From: Phytoseiulus persimilis
Taxonomy: Eukaryota > Arthropoda > Arachnida > Mesostigmata > Phytoseiidae
Assembly: GCA_037576195.1 (NCBI GenBank)
Contig: CM075101.1
Coordinates: 39,184,001 to 39,248,000 of the forward strand
Length of the DNA: 64,000 nt
Direction: 5' to 3'
The notes under the pieces are model-generated. The model was not told the origin of the DNA. It did no database searches and saw nothing but the letters and a program-made list of their open reading frames with translations. This document shows positions 45,420 through 59,400 of this stretch, in pieces. Made by a program: the position numbers and the translations under genes. How positions within the stretch are numbered: the stretch's first letter is position 1; the number at the start of each line of letters is the position of its first letter.

Positions 45420-48400
45420 CGGAGAGCAAAAACAGGTGATGGTTTCGCCCATGGGCAGGTTTCGAAGCGGAGCCGTTTCTCCCCGAAACTCGAGGGAGAT
45501 GTACAGAACACACGAAGTTCGCTCACGTGGCTTCCGTTCCATTGAATGGTTCTCGAGCAATTTCAGCGCAGGAGTGCAGATGCAGCTCGAAGCTTGTCGT
45601 TATGATTTCCGACGCGGCCGCATCCACTTACACAAGCTCAACATCGACAACAGCCACACCGATTTTTCGACGAAATTCAACGAGCAACGGCATCTAAATT
45701 AGCAGAAGAAATGTTCGAGATTAGATAGCGAGGAGGGCGTAAAGATCCTCCCAGCGAATTTCGGACGATGGTCAGTCGTTGGTCTAAGAAACGCACTTGT
45801 TCCATCAAGCCGCTCACTGAGATGTAATAGATGTAAATTGTTCGAAGGGCGTTTGGGGTGGTTCGCATTCACGCTCCGAATCATCATCGGGATCGTTCGG
45901 GAATGACACAGAGACGGCGACGGACTAGGACAACAGAGCCGAGATCGGGTTCGCCGAACGGCGGGGTCGGAATGTCGAATGGTGCCTGAAAGCATCTCAG
46001 TCAGATTACAGACTGCTGAACGTTTCTGGGAACGTTTATAACGGTTTCAGCGCTGGTATTGTCGGCTCATCCACTTGATCGCGTTTTCGTCAGTCGTCCG
46101 TCTACTTGGATGATGGGGTTACTGTCTGACGAACTGACCGACTACCAGGCCGACTTGACCGAAGGGGTCGAGCTCTCGCCGTTTCGAGAATCCCGAGCCG
46201 GACCCGACGGCGGCTCCTCGCTTCCACTCAATGTTCGCCATCCTTGAACAGGTGGAAACTGCGAGAGCGTGTTTTTTTTCTTTCAAGGAGAAATGTCCCT
46301 CGATTTGACAGACGAAGTCGAATTAGCGAAACGAAAGGGACCGTGAGGGACATTTAGCACTCTTTTTGGATTTCGAGATTGGCATTTCGCCGCGGTGGAA
46401 AATCGAGGTAGGTTATTTTGAGAGATCTACGGAAGTCGGCCAGAAAACACAGGAACGGTCTCCCAGACAGACGATTGCTGCAATCGTGTTCTGTGAGACT
46501 TGTATCCATCCTTTAGTCCTGTTTTCGTCCTTCAACAGGCTCGTTTCAGAAGAATACTTCTCATGATGCTCTAGTGTGCACTGTGGTAACCGCAAAACTG
46601 AAGCGACTGCGTCAATCGTTTCCATGGTCAGTAGCTGAAATGGATGCGGTAGCTATGATCGATTCGTCGGATGATGTTCTTCGGAGAACGAATGCACTTA
46701 CATCCGCATTGATGACAGAGGCCTTTTTACTTTGGAACGCGACGCTCACCATGGTTATTATTTTTATTATTGTTGTAGCCAGTGGTTCTGCCGCTCATGC
46801 GATTAAGATCCTCGAGAGCGGTAGTGGGTTCGAGGAAAACCCAAGACTGATGCCTAACTGGACGGTGGCTGGCTCAAAAACTTTCATTCAGCTGGAGGCG
46901 CCGTGGCTCGAGATTATGGGGGTCACCGTGAATCCGTATTGCAAGAATATGCGATACAGATCATTTGAGAAGTCCTTTCTGAGAAGGGGCACGAGTCCGC
47001 ATTCTTCGGGTTGGCTGGGCCTGTTCCTCTAGATCCGCTACTAATTTTTTTAATCAATTCATACTGAGCTAGAGTGTTTGACAGCGCTCACGCGTCGCAG
47101 GTCAAACCATGACGTTGGAGTTGGTGCGCGAGCCAGTCGAAGACGGTCAATCTTGTCGATCAGATTTAGAATTTCAACACATCAATCGTTGATGGTCCTG
47201 AATCGGAATGTTCAACCTCCAAGCCTTCCACGCGCTCAGAAGCTCATATGAATACTTGGAAAATCGAAGCAATTCCCCGGTAGAGATAGCGAGAAAAGAA
47301 TGTGGAGAGAAAGGTTCTAAGTATGGCGTTCTTTCGATACTGAGGCTTTTCCCCTCTTCTAGTACCCGAGCGTGCGATGACATACATCTGTAGATCCGTC
47401 CGACTTCTCCGCGGAAGCCCCGCGCACCTAGTGTCGGTCTGCATGCGATTCTTCGCCGTGTTGCATCAGCTGTTTGCGGGGAGAGCAAACACGGATGAAC
47501 AACGGGACTCGGGTACGAAGCTTGGGGGCTTCGATCATTTCTCAAAAATGCATTTGTCTTCTCGGTTTTTCTTTTGAATATTCCCCCGCCATGCTGTGAG
47601 CTAAGGGTTAATCGGTTGTGTTTGATGAAGCGTCCCGTTCATGCAAATCATGCGGCTGCTCCCGCTGCCGCGGAATTCCGACGATGATTTCCGAAGATTA
47701 TCGACAACAAGAGAGTAAACAGCGCACGATGAAGTTGTTCGATAGGCTTTCGTATCCTGCTGCCAATGAAAAAGGATTTTGTTTAATTATTGAATGGAGG
47801 AGAAGAGTCGCATCGCGGATGCGCCGATACAACGAATCCAGCAACTCCATGTTCACAAGTTCCCAAATTTTGAGCGACTTGGAGGAGAATCGTTACACGC
47901 ACCTCGACATACGCCATGGTCAAATAGCGCTCGATCTAGAATTTCCCGGGCGTCCTTTGGACTTCCGACGACAGCTCTTTCTTCGGGGACGCCCTGCGGA
48001 ACCCACATATGAGATCACGGTGATAGCTTTCATCTCTACCGGTTCAGTCCCACCCGGTCCTCACGGGGGGGTTCAAGCAATGTCAACGGTTTACTTTTCC
48101 CTGATACGGGAAGTCATGACACTCTGAGGAAATCGGAGCTTGTCAACGAATGAGCTGAGTACCTGCTCAACGTGGGCGAGCAGAGCTTCTTGATCAGAAT
48201 AGGGGGAATATGATATTTTTAGAGGACGGATAACCGAGAGTTCCCTTGTAAGGATTCAAGCTCTACCATTGTCAAATAGGACGCCCCACGCGGAGCCAGA
48301 TTCTCCGATTTTGAATCAGACATCCATTGTTGTCTCTGCATGGACACAAGCAAAATGGTATCTCAGCAAGATGGAAACAGAAGTCAGAATGCCATGGTTC

Positions 48401-49338
48401 CAGGAACAATATTATAATCGGCAGAGATGAATCATCAGTACAAATGGAGGATCCTCATGCAAAACACATATGATGCTCAGAAATGCACGTAAGTGCTTAT
48501 AGTGTGCAGTTTCCCGTCAACCCGCATGGCGAGAATATCGGAGGATGGATCCGCCGAAATCGTAGATTTCTCCGAAATCTCCCCCCGATCGCTGGGAGCA
48601 CTGAGGGACGTCGAGTGTCAGACCAGTCTTAGAATCAGCGGATGGCCTGGCGATCAACATGGGAATCCGACCTGCTGAGAATGATCCTCGTTTCATCGGC
48701 GTTTTTATCCTCCTCATTGTTTACATGAGTCCTCCATTAGTTATCTCAGAGGTGAAGGTCAGACGACCGATTCGGTTCGGCCCGATCGTCCGGAAACCGT
48801 CCGCAGCGAGAGATTCCAAAACATCCTCGACAAAGAAATGAAGATCAGATCAACGACCTAGTCTCCGTTTTCCGAACTTTCGAGCGACTTAGACAAAAAC
48901 AGTTACGGCTTTCCGAGATTGTTCTTCGGAGAGAGGTCGTACCTCTGAGGAGTTTATTGAGATCATGAAGCGCACAGCACAGGCAACCGCCCGGAGCCCT
49001 GATATGAACCGAATTTTAACCGGTGCCATCCAATCTGAGAATACATACGAGCGATCAGATTGACTCCCTCTGAGGATCCCTCCGCTCCTGTCCTCTGCCT
49101 GGTTCCACCCGGTCGCACGAGCTGGTATCGAGCGTCGGGTCTACGGCGCGGCGTCCGGCGTCATTGAGCTTCCTTGTTGACTGCCGATGGGGAGTTGGCT
49201 TTAGCACGACCAAGGGATGTGACGAGCAAATCAGCTCGGATTTTCACGAGACCGCGAGGACGACCCCGGACACCGACTGAGCATTGGGGTGTTTCTCCGC
49301 AAACACAGGTGTCGGTGTGTCTCAGAGCCTAGGAACGT

Positions 49339-49359
49339 CTAGTCGGATCGTCCGACTAG
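49339..49359. repeat. Perfect inverted repeat, 9-bp arms, 3-base loop
   Basis: CTAGTCGGA and TCCGACTAG around TCG. No neighbouring gene explains it. Confidence 0.8.
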
Positions 49360-50739
49360 TTTACAGCATACCGAGTGAGCGAGAAAAAATTCCTGAGCGG
49401 GTCAGCGAACGAAGCGCGGTCGAGAAGTATCCTATCGAGAAGCACAGAATGGACGGTTACTCCACGAAGCCGCGGAGTTTCTGAGATGAGGAACACTGTG
49501 AGTTGACTAAGATTCCTCGAGTAGCCTCATACGTATTTCAGAAGCTTGAGATAATTCTCGGAGGACTTTCTCAACTCCCATGGATCGCATCGACGCACAT
49601 GCATTCCTCAGAGGAAAGCGACCGAAAGGCTGGGTGAGAATGCGTTTACACGCATCAACCGACGAAGTTCAAGGGTTATCTCAGATTCGGCGAAAACTCA
49701 TCCCGAAAAGAACATCTTCACGAAATAGGTTTTGGTTCAACGTCTCAATACCCTTATTTGAACAAATGATTTCGCTAAATGGCTGACCTGTCGTTCGTTT
49801 GTTTGGTTTAGCAGCTGGTGTTCTGGCCGATCACAAACATTGGGCTGAACGCTCCCCGAAGCAGGGAATATGGAACGTGAAATATCTCCTCCCTGAAGAT
49901 GATCTACTCGACAGAAGTGTGTGACACCACCACTTCGCGTGCAAGATATCGCTGCGGACACCGATGTTACGTTCAGCATCGCCTCCGCAGGATGAGAAGT
50001 TAATCAAAGCCCTACCCTATACATTCCTTGACGAAGCAAGGACAGTGTTGCATGTTCATGAATCAAGTATGCATTCTGAGATTAGCATGGTCATCACGGA
50101 TCTGCCCGGGCTGCTGTCATCACATCTTTCCCAGTCTGTCTTCACGCTCATCTGATACGTCGCCGCAGGGCCGAAAAAATGTGAAGTGGAGCCGAAGGGT
50201 ATAAGAGAAGGAGGGGGGGGGGCACTCCGCCATATCAATGAAGTTAGGAATATTCCGTCCAGTAGCGTTGACTCTTGGGCGCAGGTACCATGTCAACTGA
50301 AAACGTCTCGCGCCAAAGGGTGGAAATTTCCGGTCGCGGAATTTCCCGTGGAGCATTCGTACCTTCATCCGTTTTTCAGCTCTTGAACTGAATGCAAGAA
50401 GGCTCGGGTATCGATGGCTCCTCGAAAAGCACCTCTCGTCCGTTGTCAAAATTCGTCGAATCGCCTCGGAGCTCTCATTCTACGAAGAGTTCCAAAAAAA
50501 TAACCATACACCAAGAAAAATGGATGAAAGCTGGAATATAAAAGGAGAAGTGTATCTCAAATCCCTTTGTTTTCCGGCTGAACCTCTCAGCCAGCCCTCA
50601 GAAGTGTCCCGGAATCACCTTTCGGCATTGCTTCAGTAACACTCCCTATCGCCTCGCAAATCCTATTGCGGGCGGTGCGCTTGGGTCTTAAGATGGTTCA
50701 GATTTGATTCTGATATAAATTAAATCCTCTTTTTACCAT

Positions 50740-50784
50740 ATAAGAAATTTTTGTTGCCGGCCGGGGACAACAAAAATTTCTTAT
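50740..50784. repeat. Perfect inverted repeat, 17-bp arms, 11-base loop
   Basis: Arms ATAAGAAATTTTTGTTG and CAACAAAAATTTCTTAT are exact reverse complements around a GC-only-plus-A loop (CCGGCCGGGGA). A 10-bp direct repeat CAAATCTGCA (50788-50797 and 50804-50813) follows. It may be a fold-back repeat or the core of a small inverted-repeat element; I see no target-site duplication. Confidence 0.9.
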
Positions 50785-53554
50785 CTCCAAATCTGCATGA
50801 TCTCAAATCTGCAGAAATCTTTTGAATCATATCGCTCATCGCCAACTTATCTCCGATGTGCAGAACAGCGATGACCAGCCTTCCTGGTCGCACATGCGCC
50901 TGCTCTCGACAAAGCTCACTCTCGTGAACGAGGTTCCATGAAGTTCTGTTCCTCTGCTGGATCCCGATCACCCGTTAGCTCAGTGTTTGACGAACCCTCC
51001 TTCTCGAACTTCCCTCACTCCTCATCTAAAGCAGCCCTCTCCCTTCACCGACTGGGGCGCCTTCGTTAGAAACAGACCAGTGCGAGAGCCGGCAGCCGTC
51101 AAGCGCTAACTTTGCTATCCACCCGGAGCTTTGTTTCGAATGTTTTCCGTTTCGCTCGTTGTGAACTGCCATCCGCCGGCCGCAACCTGACGGTTTTGAC
51201 ACCCACCTTACTGGTACTGAAATCGGTTGAAGTGCCCCCGAACTCTGTGCGTTTCTGTTCCACCGAAAAGGATTATTCTTGGAACTTTCTGTTTTGTGAT
51301 CGCCCGGCTTCACGACAAGGCAATACCTTCACGACAGAAAAAGGTGAGCCTTCTTACTGCAACTCCAGTGCGCACAGGTTGTTCCGGCTGATAGTTCTGG
51401 ACCCCGAACCAAGAAAATGAGAATTTCGTTGGAATTCTGAAATAGAGACTGCACTGGTGCATTCGAATCCACTTGGCATTGACAGGTCGGTCGTCCGGCT
51501 TCGTGAGCTTCCTGAGGAGTTGTTGAAGTATCATTGCCCCGAGATGCTAAGCAGGTGTCACGACGTGCTCGCTGAATTCAAGTTATATGCAGCGTTGGGG
51601 ACCTCTGTGGTGACTACTTGGGCGTGGTTTATTAATTAGTCGATTGGCTCGGTCGCTCAGAAGACCGCACCATGTTCAAAGCTGCGGTCGAGTTTCCGGC
51701 GCATGACGACACTCCTGTGTTCGATTGTCTAGCTGGAAGTTCGTTTACTCAGCGAGCCGTTCGCTGGAAGCCGATATTTTGTTTTTCACTGTTGGAAATA
51801 TCAGGCAGGCGGGCGGACGGGCTGCCGGCCAGCTTGCCTGCCGGTGTGATTCATCTGGCGACCGCGAACTTGGCCGTCGTTGGTTCTCTGTTCCGTTCCG
51901 TTGAGCGTGGTCTCCGGCTCACGCAAGTGTTGTTTTAATTATTCCCTTTCCGACTAGATTTCTGGATAGCAGGCCCGCTTCCCGGATGAATGTCTGGCGT
52001 TCATCAGGTCGATATCGATCCGGAATCTCTGCTGTCGGACATTTGAGCATCGGCTGGTCGTACCGCGTGTAACGTTCACCGTTTTTGCACTCCTGTTGCA
52101 CGGCGAATCACTTGGTCCAGTCACGTTCACCCACATGAATGAAGGTTGAACACTGCGTCCCGGAGCAGTACTACGAAGGTCCGACCAGGTGCCCGTTGGG
52201 ATCGTGGGTGAGGTCGGGACTCCTGTCAACTACAATGGGTTCTTCGCCGTCGCGATCAGCTCCACATTCGTTCAATGACGAGACCCAGTCGAGCTGAGTG
52301 AACCATTCTCTGCCACACAGTTGAATAGAGACGATGAGCCTTACGGCCTGAACACAGGCCCGGAACAACGCTCTTCGTCGAGGTCGTTTCCAGCGCTCCG
52401 ATCGAGCTCGACGCGACATTCGTGTTCCTGCTGAAATATTCCCACTTCCGCTGTGGAAACCCGAAAGAACGATCATTGTTTTGCGGTTCGCTCTTGTCGT
52501 CTACGGTCTCCAAGATTGAGGGGACCTCGACCCGTTTCTTGAGGGATAAATGTCCACTACGATTTCCTCAAGATCACATAGAGTTAAATGGCCCATTAAT
52601 GCCAACCTCAGTTTCCCGTTGTTTTCACAAACGGTTTCCCGAGAAGAGGGCAGAGTGCATGGAGTGGCACTTGAGGGCGGGGAGCTTTTCCCTCCGTTCA
52701 GGGTGATTTCTGCCGGAACGAGATCCGCTTCGTTCTGCTGCAGCTTTATCCCTCCTCGTTTCGGATCGGAAACACGTCGGACAGTGTAGTGAAGTTACCT
52801 CGTTCCGTTGTGCAAACCCTTATCAACGACTCGTGGGCATCTTGTCAGCTCCGGTTGAGAATGACTCATAGCGATTGAGTGATCGGGTTGCTCAGACGTC
52901 CCCGGTACCTTTCCCGTTAATAGCGGGTTTCGACGTTGTGAGTCGGCGGTGGAATCTGGCTGATTCGAAGATGCCGTCTCGCTATCTCGAGGCATGGAAG
53001 CCAAAATGGTGGTTGAGCTCTCTACCATAGAGCTGAGTGTTGGTTTTTGTGTTTGGCTGGTTCGAGCCATGAGGCGTGGTGCCCCATCACCGCATCGTCG
53101 ACTCCTGACAGTCGCTTGGATGGTTGGCTGCCTGGGTAGATAAGAAGCACTGCAACAACTGCTCGACAACTTCCCTCGAATTACCTCCCTGAAGTCGGAG
53201 GCTTCGCGTTTAGCCTCAGCCTACTTCATCCTTGGCCCGGTAGCTTCGCTTGTTTCAGGAACTTCCTGGGATGGATCCTCTCTTGACACGCATCTCCAGC
53301 AGTTTGCTCATTTTCCAAACTCGGGGCGGATATCCGGAGCCTCTTGCCGACTCCCGACGTCCAGAATTTTCCCGTAACATGCGGCGAGGCTCGACGCGAG
53401 CACCCGCGGTTCTAATGTGTAACGGCCCGCTTGCTCTTTGAAGTTCGGAATCCCGAATGCCTAAGTTCTCGAGGGGTACCAAGACAGGAAAGCCATGTCC
53501 TTCTCTCGCCGGCATTTCTCTCGCTATTTCTCTCTTGCTCTCCGTCGGCATGTC

Positions 53555-53617
53555 TGTCAGTCCGTCTGGCTGCCTACCGGTCGGCCGGCCGGCCTGCCTG
53601 CCTGCCTGACAGACTGA
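53555..53617 (+). repeat. Degenerate CCTG/CCGG tetranucleotide array
   Basis: About 60 bases of CCTG, CCGG, GTCT and related 4-bp units, similar to the arrays near 18, 22 and 28 kb. Confidence 0.8.
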
Positions 53618-55986
53618 CCCGCTCGGATGGTCGTTCTGGCTGTGAGTCCGCGAGAGGCCATATCGGGATTTTTTTCTCTCTCTCTGCTCCAACAGGTTGG
53701 CAGCGCTCAGCGTGCTCGAGAACTGTTTGTTGTGTCGCCTCGTTCAAATTCATTTCCCCGACCTGGTCAACATTCGAACGGATACGTTGCCAAATATCAG
53801 GCTCTGAAATGCTCCGAGCAGGTTGCTGCTGTGGCCGTTGAGAATCGATGAGCAAGGGAAATTCAAGAAGCACGGCGGGAGTCTAGATCCTTTACGGGAC
53901 TCGATCGCCACCACGAAGCCAATATCTCGAGCCTATTCACGCCGCTTATAACCTCACCTGATGAGAGAGGTGTGCTTCACTTCGACCCATTCTTGGAGGC
54001 TCCTGGTCCAAATTTCGACCGGTTTTACAACCCTGAGAACTCGAATCGCGGCGAAGAAACACTCGAACCCGAAAGGCGGCCACCCGACAAACGAACAAGA
54101 AAAAGACACTCTAGTATCATGTTTTAACGCTCAGCTCCCTATCGTGCTGTTCGAGGTTTCGAGGTTCTCGGAGAAGTGCTTCGGCTTACATAGGAGAGTC
54201 TCCCGAGTTTCGGAGTGTCTTTCTTTCTGCTTGTTTTTTTCTCAGAAATTGACGGAACGAGATCCCGACCTCTTCTCTCGAGATTCAGCCCTCAATATCC
54301 GTCTGTTAGAAATACGTGGCCCTTCTCTGTTTTCGAATTAGGGGACTCAATTTTCTCAACCACTTGTTGTTGAATCGGTGTCGATAGTTCGACACGTGAC
54401 CGCGATGACCACTGCGGCTACTCACATTTTTTTCTGTCTTCTTGCGTCGTTCTGTCGTGAGTCATGGCATCAAAGCTTGTGTGATTCTGGTGCAGACTGC
54501 GACAGCGAAAAACCGTACGGTCAGCCTATAGCAGCTCGGCCAACGGCTTCGAACGCTTTCCCATACCAAGAGCCTCGGCAAGTGCGATGAAGCTTCCTCC
54601 AGTTATGGTGATGCTGTCGAAAAGAATAGCCTACTCATTCTAAAAACTCATGCAGACGATACGAGCCCACAGAACTCGAGCTTTCTCATTGTTTTTTGTT
54701 GTGATTCATTAGGTTTTTCAAGTTAGTTGGAACCTTCGGATCTGTTCTTATGGTTCCCGAACTTCTCTGGGAAGTCAATGGACGGCGCTGGAAGCTGCAG
54801 AAAAAAATATGGAATTGTGGTCTTCCGCCTGGGTCGTTCTCGTTCGATACATTTTTTTTAACTTCTCGGAGAGGACATAACTGAAAACACTGTGTTCGTT
54901 TCCCGTGAGCCTTGTGGTTTCACTTTCTCTCCTTAGCCGACTCATTATCTCCGCCGAAGTCCCGAAACTTCTGACGAGGTCACTATTCCGAATTTCGGGC
55001 TTTTCTGGTTCTGGTTTCCCACCGGCGGGCAAATCTGAATTGTTCCAGTCGTTTCGTGTTCCTAGAGCTATCAAGAGCATCGGCCTCGCGACTCCTCGTT
55101 AACGCATTTATTCAGTTCGAAGGGATTTTGCTTCCCGAAATCCGCTTATCCAGTTCTGACCCTCGGAAATTATCGCGCACGCCGTCCGGTAGGTTATCAG
55201 TGGAGCCCACACTTTCAAGCATTAATAATCCTTCAACCCATAAATCTAACGCCAGTTGACGAAAAATTGACAAACAATGCTTGAAAGCTCTAGCTCCCGT
55301 TAACTATCGACCCTCGGTTGGAAGCGGCTCGATTGGGAAGCACTCCCTCACAGTGAGTCTTCCGATAATTTCTGACCGGAGTTAAATTTTCGGGAGGTTA
55401 CGAGAGAGATGCGCCAGGTCGATCTGCTTCCCGGAGAAGTGGGAGTCCGGCAGAAACGAGGTGTTGGCTCGGCCCGGTTCTCTTCCGTTCCTCTGCTATC
55501 CTCGCCAACATGAAGAGAAAAATGATTCTCCCACCGAGCGATTAAGGCGTTTACTATTAACGGCTGTGACCGTAGTCCGAAGTGTGAAATTGATGCTTCA
55601 GCAGTCAGAGAGAACAAGCAGACAGTCGGCGAGCGAGCGAGCGAACCAGAAAGACTTACCCAGACCACCCATCGGAAAACTTATTGCTTCTGGCTTTGTT
55701 GTTGCCGTTGTTGGCGTTGCCGCCGTCCATTCTCAAAATGAAGAGCAACTAAAAAAGCAAAAGAGAAAACGCGTCACGCCCGTCTCCGTTTTTTTTTCTT
55801 ACCGTCCCTCGCTCTATCTCTTTATAAATCGAACCCTGCGTCCCAGCCCGAGACAATGAGCTGCCGGCTGTTCTCAGTTTTTTCCTTTAATTTCTTTCTG
55901 TCTTCTGAGAACGTTAATTCTCCTGCCGGGCCGCACATCAGAGCCTTCCAATCGGGACGGATGAACTGAGGGGGCTCCATCGACTG

Positions 55987-56421
55987 TTATTTATGCCGAT
56001 CCATATCCTCCTGTGACGAGACTGGTGAGGAGATCGAGGATTCGACACTTTCTGAACTCGCTCCGAATACAAACGAGCCCTCCGCTACGGACGATGACGA
56101 CGGGGTATCCGACGTCGAAATCGGACATGACTGCGCTTGAGGGGAAGTTCTCCCAGGTCGCCGACTTGTCATCGGAGCACGCTTCGTGAGCGTTCGACAC
56201 GTTTCACGCTTTTTCGGTTGATCTATCTCATTTAATCCTTCGCGTTCATCGGTGGCATCGTGGCGGCGGCTGCACCTCGCGGATCGGTGAATGTCAGCAA
56301 GTGCCAAATGTACGTCGGTGACTCTTGACGTCCTTATTCTTGGATCTTTTGAGGTTTTGAGGATACTCCTCATTCCGGTCGCCGCCGTCATGTTTCCTCT
56401 GTCGAGAGGAATCGAGGGCAT
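55987..56421 (-). CDS. Uncharacterised Ser-rich protein, 144 residues or longer
   Basis: Part of a frame open for over 340 codons (to 57012), too long to be likely by chance. I start it at the ATG of MPSIPLDRGNMTAATGMRSI because the part above has the look of UTR and simple-sequence DNA; an ATG at 57006 would give 339 residues with a hydrophobic N terminus. The product has basic patches (RSILKTSKDPRIRTSRV) and a Ser/acidic tail (SSESVESSISSPVSSQEDMD). It has no recognisable domain and is probably largely disordered. It may be a single exon of a larger gene on the minus strand. Confidence 0.4.
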   Translation of the reverse strand: MPSIPLDRGNMTAATGMRSILKTSKDPRIRTSRVTDVHLALADIHRSARCSRRHDATDEREGLNEIDQPKKRETCRTLTKRAPMTSRRPGRTSPQAQSCPISTSDTPSSSSVAEGSFVFGASSESVESSISSPVSSQEDMDRHK

Positions 56422-59400
56422 GCCGGCGTTGGTTCTGGTGGATGGATGATCGAATGACGGGGAGAAATCAAAATAATAAAGTCGTGAGTGGGAGTGAGTA
56501 CGACTGTCACAAAAGACGGCATGCGGGCCTCGGTGGCTTTCGGACCTCCTGGCTCGGGCGAAGAGACCTGCTGAGGGTTCGAACGAAACGCTGACACGTC
56601 GCAGCCGCGGCTCAGAGACGAAGAAGTTGAAGGATCTCCATCTGCGGGATGACTGACTTAGAGCTGAATTGCAACACCACTGACAGAGTGTGTGAGAGAT
56701 GGGAAATGCGAGTTTCAAATCGGGGTCGAAGTCTGGGCGCAGGTCAAAACGAAGGGATGCTGCGTCGGCTCGCGGCGAACCTTCTCTAACTTTGAGTTTT
56801 CTCCCCGTTTTTCCCGCGTTGCTTTTTCGCCCGCCAGCTTGTCTGTCTGGCCGCGTGCTCGCTCGTTCGCTTCTCCAGAGTAAAGTCGAGTGGGCCGAGA
56901 GGCCCAAGTGGTAAAGCCCGAAGAATCCGTAGGATGTCGAAAACGACGTCAGCAGCAACGACAACGATGGCAACAACAGCAACTTAGACGTCGTCCACGG
57001 AAGCATCAACAACGACGACGATGTGGATGGCTTGAATAGTTGCGTACCGGATGGCAGCTGAAGTCAACGCTGTTTGCCTTTGGTCTTCTCCGCGAGGAGG
57101 AGATGCCTCGATATCCGAGCGGTTGGGAATGTATAGCAGCAAAACGGAATTTCGGTCAATGTGAGCTTTGCTTCAATGCTTCGAACTGTGTCTCGTTACC
57201 AAACCATCATCTAGTATCCAGTTGCTGCTCCTGTCAAGCGTGCGGTGTTGGCAGACACTCGAGAGCGAATTCCCATGGGAAACCACCTCGAGTTTAGAAT
57301 GAGGAGGGATGATTCACAGATCTCGATTATTCTCTGCCAACATGACGAGGCGCTGTCAATCTTAATTTGACGTTCGCGGTCGATACATGCAGGGACGGAT
57401 GGGCGTGAGTGGGTCTGTGTCATCTCCGGCTCGAACGTCGGGCGATGTCAGAGATTTCTACTCAGAGCTTCGCTATGAAAGACATTCCAGCTGTGCGGGA
57501 TCGAGAAAACTTCCTCCTTGAGCTGTGTCGCGGCTGTCATCGAAATTTGAAAGGACCTGAGCCAGAAACTCTGCCGCCGACGGTATACCCGGAACCTTGA
57601 CATTCATGAGCAGTAATCCTAGATGTATAGCGGTCCGACCTGCGAGTCTGAGCATCCGCGGTTTCGTTGCCGACATCAGTTACGGCTGTTTATGATGAGC
57701 AGCGGAGAATTCGCGAGGATTCGAGTTACATTTAAAGGCAAACATCCGAGAGAACTCCATTTGGTCCAACTATTCAGTTATCAGATAGTTTTGCGTTGTT
57801 ATAGGAGCCAGCAGTTTCTCACCTCGGTTAACGGAGTGAACTGCAAATTATGCTCGGAGTGGAGATGCCAGCACCGAATCGGTCATCTGAAAGACTGCGC
57901 CGCAGACTTTGAGCCTGAGAGGCCAAGCGAACGGTAGCTTGAAGTTTACTCGAGAGACTACGGGAACGAAATCATCAAAGCCCAGTGAAGAAAGTCGGAG
58001 CATTTTTACGATCCATTTCACCTTCCGAGTTTTCGGTGTCTTTCTGTGCAATAAAACAATCACTTGATGATCGTCGGTGTGTTCGAAGCTCCATTACTCA
58101 AGGGGAGATCTTCGTCTCCCGGTGTTGAGTGACGGCGACGTCGGAGTCGTAGTCAGCGTCGAGGTTGTTAAGACGGACAATATAATTCTCCTCCCTGCCG
58201 ATCCGACCGACTCCCTTTTCTCGAAACTTTCGTCGCCTCAGCTCTCTCCAGGCGTATGCAGGCGTAATTTGCGTGGTCGGCCCACGCGTCAAGGTTATGC
58301 TGAGGCCCGACAATAATGTTGGGATACGATGGCTGTTAGAGGGTACCAGGATGCTGCTTTCGGTCGACATGCATCATTGTGACAAATGAAATCCACATTA
58401 CCATCGCGGTCGCGGCCATTCCACGGCTGTTATTGTGATTGGGAGTTACGCTAAACGCGGCTATCCTAACGGACAGCATTGTCTATCAGAGTATGATCAT
58501 GGATTTTCTATATGATCCAAGTTGCTCAGAATTTCATCCCTCCAGCTCCAAAACTTAAACGGCAACAGGGCGTCATCCGATCTCGAATGCCACGCGTCTT
58601 TTTCGAGAGATTTGAGTTGGATCTTGAACCCTTTTACCCTCTATTGCGCTTGAACTTCAATCGGTCTCTGACAAATAGAACATTCTATCACCGCTAGCCG
58701 TGACTGGGGACGTTCTTGCGGAGCTTCGCCTGGATTCAAGTGATACGAAACGGAAATTCTCGATTTGAGATGTCGTATTCGAGGAGAAATCGAGGAGGAA
58801 ACAAGAAATCGTATCCGGACTCGATGACAGAGTCCAGTCGGAAACTGGGAGAGACGTAGGCGTGCTTGAGTCGTGGATACCGCGGACGCAGTTTTCTTCT
58901 ATTCTTTCGGGCAGACCGAGGATTGCTAATCTTTTAATGATCTCGACTGAGTTCATTGGCCTTTTTTTGAGGTTTCCTTCCTTCCGTCCGCTCATGGTTT
59001 ATTACACGGAAGTTTCACGAGCGCTCCAAGAATTAATTGTGCCGTTGGTAGTTGTGTTCTTGATGACGATAAACTCGGAAACAGCTCCTATATCACCTTT
59101 ATAGTGTTATCCCTGCGACGAAATCGAGAGAATCCCCCGCCTGTTTGTCAGTCATTCAGTTGCCGTAGATTCTCGGCATCGCGAGCTGTAATATCTCGCC
59201 TCAAACCCGCACTGGAGTGATCGCATCGAAGAAGGTAGAAGACCCCCGGGAAACGAAATACCCTACCGCTGGATCATTCACCGTCAGATGGGATAACGTT
59301 GCAAGCTAGGAACGCGGATTAACCAACTTTCTGACCGGTACCGCACGCTAGGACTTCAAAGCCAACGGTATTCTTGTTAATGTTGCGCCACAACTGCTCC

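Larger units (their letters stand above)
45420..55986. other. Stretch with only unrecognised frames
   Basis: No family recognised in 10.6 kb. The longest frames, 46574-47032 (+), 47618-48127 (+) and 52795-53169 (-), are within what chance gives. The first contains a hydrophobic helix (LTMVIIFIIVVASGSAAHAI) but no other evidence. A 71-bp minus-strand segment, 55660-55730, could be a first coding exon beginning MDGGNANNGNNKARSNKF and ending at GTAAGT, but no partner exon was found. Two perfect hairpins are listed separately. Confidence 0.4.

Noticed and set aside
46701..46751. Minus-strand first-exon-like segment ending at GTAAGT (MVSVAFQSKKASVINAD)
   Set aside because: GTAAGT is expected about sixteen times per strand in 64 kb by chance, and no phase-matched second exon was found.
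46574..47032. 152-codon frame with one hydrophobic helix
   Set aside because: Length is within chance expectation and there is no domain, partner exon or clean start; mentioned only in the regional note.
53255..53692. 145-codon minus-strand frame rich in Arg, Gly and Pro
   Set aside because: It runs through a CCTG/CCGG tetranucleotide array, which explains the open frame and the repetitive QAGRPTGRQ-like sequence.
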